Positions 1 to 5,247 of a stretch of DNA of 8,317 nt are shown in pieces. Source of the stretch: Chitinophagaceae bacterium UBA2467. GTDB lineage: Bacteria > Bacteroidota > Bacteroidia > Chitinophagales > Chitinophagaceae. A program made the translations under genes and the position numbers. Each line of letters opens with the position of its first letter. Within the stretch, counting starts at the first letter, position 1. The stretch spans positions 6,519 to 14,835 of the forward strand of contig DDPN01000064.1 in the NCBI GenBank assembly GCA_002342205.1, given 5' to 3'. The notes below the pieces were generated by a model. The model saw only the letters and a list, made by a program, of their open reading frames with translations, searched no databases and had not been told where the DNA came from.

Positions 1-401
1 GTTCCAGGTGTTGTGGCAGCAAGAGGTCCATACTCTGGAGGAAAAGCATACCCCTTCTGTTTGAAAAAGTCAGCAGTGGCACCACTTGGAGCCACTCCCA
101 TTGCATTGATGGCAATAACTTTTTTTAGTTTAGGATTATATAATAACGCTTGTGTTTCTCCACCCCAGCTAAGCACATCCCACATTGTGCACGTGGCAGC
201 CAACATGGCACAGGCGGCATCAACAGCATTTCCACCTTTTTGAAAAAGTGTAGCCCCAGCCGTTGCCGCAAGAGGCTTACCAGTAATGGCCATCCACTTT
301 TTAGCATGCAAGGGTGGCTTTTGAGTGGGCTGGGAAAAAACAACGTAGGAACCTGAAATCATTGATAATAATATCAGGCAATGCATGGCAAGTTTTTTCA
401 T
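1..401 (-). CDS. Gamma-glutamyltransferase-family exported protein (partial, N-terminal 133 residues)
   Basis: This gene is read from the ATG at 401-399 and stays open to the left edge, so only the N-terminal part is present. Residues 1-23 form a signal peptide (MKK start, hydrophobic core, probable cleavage after VFS before QPT), which predicts export to the periplasm. The mature part matches the start of the GGT large subunit: KGGNAVDAACAM at 55-66 is the family's GGNAVDAAVA signature, and APSGATADFF follows at 104-113. Family members are autoprocessed Ntn-hydrolases that cleave or transfer gamma-glutamyl groups from glutathione and related compounds. The catalytic Thr lies beyond the window. 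Two positions are atypical. The glycine-rich stretch usual near residue 80 reads SWGGETQ. Met101 sits where E. coli GGT has the substrate-binding Arg114. The family call is firm, but the substrate may not be a gamma-glutamyl compound. It is divergent from the RRM gene. Confidence 0.85.
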   Translation of the reverse strand, partial: MKKLAMHCLILLSMISGSYVVFSQPTQKPPLHAKKWMAITGKPLAATAGATLFQKGGNAVDAACAMLAATCTMWDVLSWGGETQALLYNPKLKKVIAINAMGVAPSGATADFFKQKGYAFPPEYGPLAATTPG

Positions 402-523
402 GATATAAAGATACTACACGATTGATTGAAATCATTGTACTCAACATACATTCAGCAAATCTTTACCCGCAGATGACCATTTCTATTGATACAACTATTA
501 CTTTTACAATTCGTATAATGCTT
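402..523. promoter_or_regulatory. Divergent intergenic region between the GGT-like gene and the RRM gene
   Basis: About 120 bp separate the two divergent starts, so promoters for both genes should lie here or close by. Two 7-of-8 matches to the Bacteroidota -7 element TAnnTTTG are visible: TACTTTTA at 499-506 (plus) and TATCTTTA at 413-406 (minus). Neither has a well-spaced TTG/TTTG near -33. The minus-strand copy would put transcription start almost on the ATG. The region is AT-rich and has no Shine-Dalgarno-like purine run before 524. The promoter assignment is weak; the divergent layout is certain. Confidence 0.3.
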
Positions 524-760
524 ATGAAAATTTTTGTTGCCGGCCTACCCTCAGATATGGATGAATCTGAATTAGAAGAATTTTTCGAAAAATATGGAAA
601 AGTGGATTCTGTCTCCATTGCAAAAGACAGAATGACAAAGAAAAGAAAAGGCTTTGGCTTTGTCGAAATGAGTAATTCTTTGCATGCCAAAACTGCAATC
701 CAGACACTAAATGGGCTGGGAATAGGAAGAAATACGCTTGTTGTTAAAGAGGCTGTATAA
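524..760 (+). CDS. Single-RRM RNA-binding protein, 78 aa
   Basis: A small stand-alone RNA recognition motif protein. With the start at ATG 524 it begins MKIFVAGLP, so the RNP2 strand (IFVAGLP, residues 3-9) is right at the N-terminus. RNP1 (KGFGFVEM, about 41-48) follows, with both exposed Phe residues conserved. Between them lies the expected first helix (SELEEFFEKYG). The chain ends KEAV just after the last RRM strand, so there is no glycine-rich tail. Such proteins occur in cyanobacteria and Bacteroidota and bind single-stranded RNA. Their targets are mostly unknown, and some are cold-inducible. ATG 518 would add two residues. The frame also stays open back to a TTG at 422, but that extension (residues like IEIIVLNIHS) does not resemble an RRM leader. 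It converges on the pullulanase gene with 2 bp between stops and is probably monocistronic. Confidence 0.9.
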   Translation: MKIFVAGLPSDMDESELEEFFEKYGKVDSVSIAKDRMTKKRKGFGFVEMSNSLHAKTAIQTLNGLGIGRNTLVVKEAV

Positions 761-762
761 AT

Positions 763-2769
763 TTACCAGGCAGCCATTATAGTTGAGGAATGGGGCTGTA
801 GGATTACTTTTTCTTTTGAGCCTATTCTACCAGGAGTTTTTGAAAAGAAATGATTTTTCATGATCATATGTAGAGCCAACCCCTTCTTTTCTAAGTGCGC
901 ATAAGGAAATAGTTGAAGAGGCTTGTCACTTGGATTAAACCAAACTTGAACATTTCTCCAATTGTCAGCAGTTTCTGTAGCGTCCATAAAATATCCGATT
1001 AAGCCTGTACTGCTATCTGTATAAAATTGAACTTGACGTGAAGGATCTGGCAGGTTAAAAACGGGATGACTCCTTTTCATTTGTATCAGATTTTTTACAA
1101 ATTCAACTAAGTCTTTGTGAATCGTTTTCTGCTCCCAGTCTATGGCGTTAATACTATCTGGCGACTCAAACGAATTTTCAACCCCTTTTTTAGTTCTCAT
1201 AAATTCAGAACCTGCATGAATAAAAGTTGGACTTTGAGAAGTTAAAATCAATGCATAAGCTAATTTCTGAAGTTCTTTAATTTGAGCTAACGAATAAGTT
1301 GGGTTAGAAATTTGCAATTTGTCTCTCAATGTATGATTATCATGACAATCTGCATATGCAATTAACTGTTGAGGACTCTTTGTTAATGGCGTTTTTGTAT
1401 ATCTAACTTTTTCATAGTTAATAGCAGGATGCGCAACCCCACCTACTAAGCCAAAAAGTATAGAATTGATATCGCTGGTAGACCCGCTTAAGTACCCCTT
1501 TTGAGTCGGCTCAAAAACACTTCCTTTTAATCCATCTCTAAACTCATCACCAAAAACTGCTATAGAATTCAATTGATTCACATTACTTTTTAAGGCTCTT
1601 TCCCTGTCTGGCAATGTTGAAGCACCTGCAGTCCACCCCTCACCATATAAAAGAATGGAGGGATTTATTGCTCGTAAAGTATCTGCGATCATATTCATTG
1701 TTGCTATGTCATGAATTCCCATTAGATCGAATCTAAAACCATCAATATGATACTCAGTTAACCAATGTTTTAAAGATTGAATCATAAAATTTCTAAACAT
1801 TGGCTTTTCGCTAGCCGTTTCATTTCCACAAGCAGATGCATTAGAAAAATACCCATTACTAGTTCTTCGGTAATAATATCCAGGCACTAATTGCTCAAAC
1901 GAAGAATTCTCCGAAAGTGCTGTATGATTATATACCACATCCATGACAATTTTTAAACCTTTTTCGTGAAAGGACTGAACCATTTTTTTCAACTCGATTA
2001 TTCGAGTAGCGGGATCTACATTGCTTGATGCATAAATACCTTCTGGAGAATTATAATGAAAGGGATCATATCCCCAATTATATGGAGGTGAAGACATTGA
2101 TTCATCACTAGATTTGAAATCAAAAAATGGCAGCAAATGAACATGTGTAACACCAAGTTCGCGGATATGATCTACTCCCGTTGATAATCCCTCATTATTG
2201 ATCGTACCTACCTCTGTAAGACCAAGATACTTTCCCTTCTTTTGAATACCAGAAGATAAATGCTTGCTTGCATCTCTAATATTCAATTCGTAAATAATAA
2301 CTGCATCCGTTTTTGTATGATTGAATGAAACATCTTTTTTCCAGCCTAAAGGGTTAGTTTTTTCTAATTCAAGGATAGCGGAATAGGTGCCATTTTCACT
2401 AACTGCAACTGAGTACGGATCTGTTACCCATTTACTCCAAGCCCGAACAGCGCCATTTATTGGATTCCTGGCACGAAGCAAATAATATTTGTAATTATTA
2501 TTCTTATGGAATTGGAGTTCCCACACCCCCTGCTCTACGCTTTTTAAATAAAACGTTTGCGAATGATTCGGTTCCTTCGCTTGGATAAATAAGACCTCTA
2601 CACTATCGGCTAAGGGTGCCCAAACTTTTATACAAAAAGAGTCTCCTCGACTGGTTAAGCCTAAATCAAATGTTGAGTAAACAGGCAACACTTGATTTTG
2701 AGTCTGCCCTTTACCCCATGTGGGGAAGAGAAGGAAAAAAAGTGGAAAATAGAGTAGAAAGCGGTGCAT
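763..2769 (-). CDS. Secreted type I pullulanase-like alpha-glucan debranching enzyme (GH13)
   Basis: Predicted to hydrolyse alpha-1,6 branches in pullulan, starch or glycogen-type glucans outside the cytoplasm. From ATG 2769 the product is 668 aa and opens with a signal peptide (MHRFLLYFPLFFLLFPTWG, cleavage near GKG/QTQ). There is no lipobox Cys. An N-terminal CBM48-like beta domain (KVWAPLADSVEVLF) is followed by the pullulanase signature YNWGYDP. The GH13 regions then appear in order: region I DVVYNHTA; region II GFRFDLMG with nucleophile Asp348; region III GEGW with acid/base Glu377; region IV CHDNHTL with Asp477. All three catalytic carboxylates are present. A beta-rich C-terminal domain ends the chain. 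An upstream ATG at 2802 would add 11 residues, and a TTG at 2841 would run into the divergent GMC gene. No SusC/SusD or transporter gene is adjacent. Exact specificity (pullulanase versus a related GH13 debranching type) cannot be read from the sequence. Confidence 0.92.
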   Translation of the reverse strand: MHRFLLYFPLFFLLFPTWGKGQTQNQVLPVYSTFDLGLTSRGDSFCIKVWAPLADSVEVLFIQAKEPNHSQTFYLKSVEQGVWELQFHKNNNYKYYLLRARNPINGAVRAWSKWVTDPYSVAVSENGTYSAILELEKTNPLGWKKDVSFNHTKTDAVIIYELNIRDASKHLSSGIQKKGKYLGLTEVGTINNEGLSTGVDHIRELGVTHVHLLPFFDFKSSDESMSSPPYNWGYDPFHYNSPEGIYASSNVDPATRIIELKKMVQSFHEKGLKIVMDVVYNHTALSENSSFEQLVPGYYYRRTSNGYFSNASACGNETASEKPMFRNFMIQSLKHWLTEYHIDGFRFDLMGIHDIATMNMIADTLRAINPSILLYGEGWTAGASTLPDRERALKSNVNQLNSIAVFGDEFRDGLKGSVFEPTQKGYLSGSTSDINSILFGLVGGVAHPAINYEKVRYTKTPLTKSPQQLIAYADCHDNHTLRDKLQISNPTYSLAQIKELQKLAYALILTSQSPTFIHAGSEFMRTKKGVENSFESPDSINAIDWEQKTIHKDLVEFVKNLIQMKRSHPVFNLPDPSRQVQFYTDSSTGLIGYFMDATETADNWRNVQVWFNPSDKPLQLFPYAHLEKKGLALHMIMKNHFFSKTPGRIGSKEKVILQPHSSTIMAAW

Positions 2770-2772
2770 GGT

Positions 2773-2798
2773 CAAAGATACAAATTGAAGTATCTTGG
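2773..2798. promoter_or_regulatory. Palindrome with back-to-back -7-like elements in the pullulanase/GMC divergent region
   Basis: AAGATAC (2775-2781) and GTATCTT (2790-2796) form a perfect 7-bp inverted repeat around the 8-nt spacer AAATTGAA. Each arm also reads outward as a Bacteroidota -7 element: TATCTTTG on the minus strand (2780-2773, exact TAnnTTTG) and TATCTTGG on the plus strand (2791-2798, one mismatch). The plus element is well placed for the GMC gene, giving a leader of roughly 20-25 nt. The minus element ends only 3 nt before the pullulanase ATG at 2769, which would require a leaderless or nearly leaderless mRNA. No clear -33 TTTG is seen. It could equally be an operator for a dimeric regulator, or chance in AT-rich DNA. 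Confidence 0.35.
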
Positions 2799-2826
2799 GC
2801 ATGTCTAACCCGATAACAAAAAAGAC

Positions 2827-4575
2827 ATGGCAGACCTTCAAATAAAAAAAAGTAAAACAGTATATGATGCAGTTATAGTTGGCTCTGGAGCTGGCGGTGG
2901 AATGGCTGCTTATGTGCTGGCAAACGCAGGTCTTAAAGTTTGTTTACTTGAGGCAGGGCATCATTATGACCCGCAAAAAAATATTACACAATTAAAAAAC
3001 CCTTGGGACTCTCCCCGCAGAGGAGCTAGTACGTCATACAGACCTTTTGGGGATTTTGATGCTTGTTACGCTGGATGGAAAGTGGAGGGGGAACCTTTTT
3101 CAAAAGAAAGTGGAACTGATTTCATGTGGTGGCGTGCAAGAATGCTTGGTGGTCGCACCAATCATTGGGGCAGGATTTCCTTGCGATTTGGTCCTAAAGA
3201 TTTTAAAAGAAGAAGTATTGATGGATTAGGAGATGACTGGCCAATCGGATATGAAGACATAAAGCCTTATTATGACAAAATCGATCAGTTAATAGGAATA
3301 TTTGGCACCAATGAAGGATTAGAAAATGATCCGGATGGTTATTTTCTTCCTCCACCCAAACCACGTTTGCATGAACTTTTTATTAGAAAAGGAGCCGAAA
3401 ATGCTGGCGTTAAAGTGATCCCTTCTCGATTATCTATTTTAACAAAGCCCATCAAGAATGATGCTGGAAGAGGCGCTTGTTTTTATTGTGGACAGTGTAA
3501 TAGAAATTGTAGTTACGCAAAAGCTGACTTCTCTGCAACAAACGTGCTGATCTACCCTGCCCTTTCAACAGGCAATGTCGAATTGATTACTAATGCAATG
3601 GTCAGGGAGGTCCTAACCAATAAAGAAGGGTTAGCTACTGGGGTCTCCTATGTTGACAAAATTAGCATGACCGAATACCAGGTAAATGGTCGTGTAGTGA
3701 TTCTTGCAGCCAGCGCTTGTGAAAGTGCACGTTTGCTTTTGAATTCAACCTCTACACGTCATGCAAATGGATTGGCTAACAGTAGTAACGTTGTAGGTAA
3801 ATACCTTCATGATTCTACGGGTGCTGCCATGGGAGGAATTCTACCTTCACTATTTGGAAGAAAACGTTACAACGAAGATGGTGTAGGTGGAGCGCATATT
3901 TATTCTCCATGGTGGCTTGATAATAAGAAACTAGATTTTCCAAGAGGTTACCACATTGAATATTGGGGAGGCATGGGACAACCTTCCTATGGTTTTAATT
4001 GGGGCATTGAAAACCTCAATGGTAAGTATCTGGTTAAAGGTGTTAAAAAAGAAGCAGGTGGTTATGGTGCATCATTAAAAGAAGATTACCGCTATTTCTA
4101 CGGTTGTGGCGTGGGAATGGCAGGTCGTGGAGAAGCTATCCCCTTAGAAAGTAATTATTGTGCAATTGATCCCAATACTGTTGATCGTTACGGAATCCCC
4201 GTACTAAAGTTTAATGTGAAGTGGAGTGAGCATGAAATAAACCAGGCAAAGCACATGAAAGAAACTTTTAAAGAGATCATGCATAATATGGGTGCTATCG
4301 TAACCTGGGGAGCAGATGATGGCCCACACAACAATTGGGGTCTTAGCAAACCCGGTGAAATCATTCATGAAGCCGGAACAGTTAGAATGGGAAATGACCC
4401 CAAACGATCTGCCCTTAATAAATGGAGCCAGGCACATGATTGTAAAAATTTATTCTGTGTTGACGGAGGTCAATTTGTTTCACAGGCGGATAAGAACATA
4501 ACCTGGACAATATTGGCGCTTTCAATGAGAGCATCAGAATACATAATTGATCAACTAAAGAAAAACGAATTATAA
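2827..4575 (+). CDS. GMC-family FAD-dependent sugar/glucoside dehydrogenase, catalytic subunit
   Basis: A 582-residue flavoprotein predicted to oxidise a sugar or glycoside hydroxyl, passing electrons to an acceptor not encoded here. The FAD-binding beta-alpha-beta motif is VGSGAGGGMA (Gly19, Gly21, Gly24), followed by the ribose-binding Glu42 in LLEAG. GGRTNHWG (108-115) lies where pyranose 2-oxidase has its THW motif with the flavin-linked His. A cysteine cluster C-x2-C-x2-C-x3-C (Cys218, 221, 224, 228) resembles the iron-sulfur-ligand region of bacterial FAD-glucose and fructose dehydrogenases. The C-terminal active-site pair is His514 (HEAGTVRMG) and Asn557 (NITWTI, where NPT is usual). 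There is no N-terminal signal peptide. The stop overlaps the ATG of the subunit 3 gene by 1 nt (TAATG), so the two are probably translationally coupled. Relatives in such pairs include gluconate 2-dehydrogenase, lactose 3-dehydrogenase (Caulobacter LacAB) and glucoside 3-dehydrogenase. The substrate is unknown. Confidence 0.9.
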   Translation: MADLQIKKSKTVYDAVIVGSGAGGGMAAYVLANAGLKVCLLEAGHHYDPQKNITQLKNPWDSPRRGASTSYRPFGDFDACYAGWKVEGEPFSKESGTDFMWWRARMLGGRTNHWGRISLRFGPKDFKRRSIDGLGDDWPIGYEDIKPYYDKIDQLIGIFGTNEGLENDPDGYFLPPPKPRLHELFIRKGAENAGVKVIPSRLSILTKPIKNDAGRGACFYCGQCNRNCSYAKADFSATNVLIYPALSTGNVELITNAMVREVLTNKEGLATGVSYVDKISMTEYQVNGRVVILAASACESARLLLNSTSTRHANGLANSSNVVGKYLHDSTGAAMGGILPSLFGRKRYNEDGVGGAHIYSPWWLDNKKLDFPRGYHIEYWGGMGQPSYGFNWGIENLNGKYLVKGVKKEAGGYGASLKEDYRYFYGCGVGMAGRGEAIPLESNYCAIDPNTVDRYGIPVLKFNVKWSEHEINQAKHMKETFKEIMHNMGAIVTWGADDGPHNNWGLSKPGEIIHEAGTVRMGNDPKRSALNKWSQAHDCKNLFCVDGGQFVSQADKNITWTILALSMRASEYIIDQLKKNEL

Positions 4576-5240
4576 TGGACAGACGAAAATCCTTAAAACT
4601 GCTCGCTACTGGTGCACTGGCATCTCCCATAGCGTTAAGTGGTTGTAAAACTTCTCCGGACGACGAATCAACAAAAACAGAACCTACCTTCAACTTAGAT
4701 AGAAGTCCGGACGAGATTATCTTAGAAAAGAAGATTCTCTCACAAGAGAAATTTTTTTCTTCGCATGAATTGGCTACACTTACAGTGTTGGTGGACATAA
4801 TCATTCCCAAAGATGACAAAAGCGGTTCGGCCAGCGAAGCTGGTGTACCCGCATTTTTAGAGTTCATTGTAAAAGATATGCCCGAACATCAAACTCCTTT
4901 AAGAGGTGGACTTAAATGGCTGGATCTTCAAATGTTCAAAAATTATGAAAAGCCCTTTATTCAGTGCGCTCCTACCGAACAGATAGCTTTGATCGACCAA
5001 ATCGCTTTTCCGGAGAAAGCTCCCAAAAACTTAAAGCAAGGTGTGTCTTTTTTTACACTTTTACGGAATCTGACAGCCACTGGTTTTTACACCTCGGAGA
5101 TAGGCGTAAAAGATCTTGAATATATGGGGAACCAACCTAACCAATGGAATGGAGTACCTAAAGATGTGTTAGAAGAATTTAAAATTTCCTACTCGGAAAA
5201 AGATGAAGAAGTTTGCATAAAATACGACACAAAAGCTTAG
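4575..5240 (+). CDS. Gluconate 2-dehydrogenase subunit 3 family lipoprotein (hitchhiker/gamma subunit)
   Basis: The 221-aa small partner of the preceding GMC enzyme. Its leader carries both a twin-arginine-like motif (DRRKSLK, Arg3-Arg4) and a lipobox (ALSGC, Cys24). It is therefore predicted to cross the membrane folded through Tat and then be lipid-anchored. The body from about residue 58 matches the subunit 3 family (PF13618 type): FFSSHELATLTVLVDIIIPK, then GSASEAGVPAF, and near the C-terminus YTSEIGVKDLEYMGN and PNQWNGVP. In characterised relatives this subunit lacks a cofactor, stabilises the flavoprotein and carries it through the Tat pore. The absence of any signal on the GMC protein fits that role. 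No CxxCH haem site occurs in either protein. The gene starts within the stop codon of its neighbour and ends 7 nt before dnaG. Confidence 0.9.
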   Translation: MDRRKSLKLLATGALASPIALSGCKTSPDDESTKTEPTFNLDRSPDEIILEKKILSQEKFFSSHELATLTVLVDIIIPKDDKSGSASEAGVPAFLEFIVKDMPEHQTPLRGGLKWLDLQMFKNYEKPFIQCAPTEQIALIDQIAFPEKAPKNLKQGVSFFTLLRNLTATGFYTSEIGVKDLEYMGNQPNQWNGVPKDVLEEFKISYSEKDEEVCIKYDTKA

Positions 5241-5247
5241 ACCCATT

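Noticed and set aside
486..519. TTGATA and TATAAT as a sigma70-type promoter for the RRM gene
   Set aside because: The spacer is 22 nt, the TATAAT overlaps the ATG at 518, and Bacteroidota promoters normally use TAnnTTTG rather than this consensus.
422..523. N-terminal extension of the RRM protein from TTG 422
   Set aside because: The added residues do not look like RRM or signal sequence, and the RRM starts properly at MKIFVAGLP (524). The region is better read as leader DNA.
751..775. GGCTG/CAGCC hairpin at the RRM-pullulanase junction as a terminator
   Set aside because: It has only 5-6 bp with a 15-nt loop and no T run after it on either strand.
2770..2841. Pullulanase start at TTG 2841 or ATG 2802
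   Set aside because: The 2841 start would overlap the divergent GMC gene. The ATG at 2769 gives a compact, typical signal peptide. ATG 2802 cannot be fully excluded.
4415..4867. 150-aa minus-strand open frame across the GMC/subunit 3 junction
   Set aside because: It lies wholly antisense to two well-supported genes and its protein resembles no family I know; it is a shadow frame.
763..5240. A polysaccharide utilisation locus
   Set aside because: A secreted pullulanase and a sugar dehydrogenase are neighbours, but there is no SusC/SusD pair, regulator or transporter in the window.
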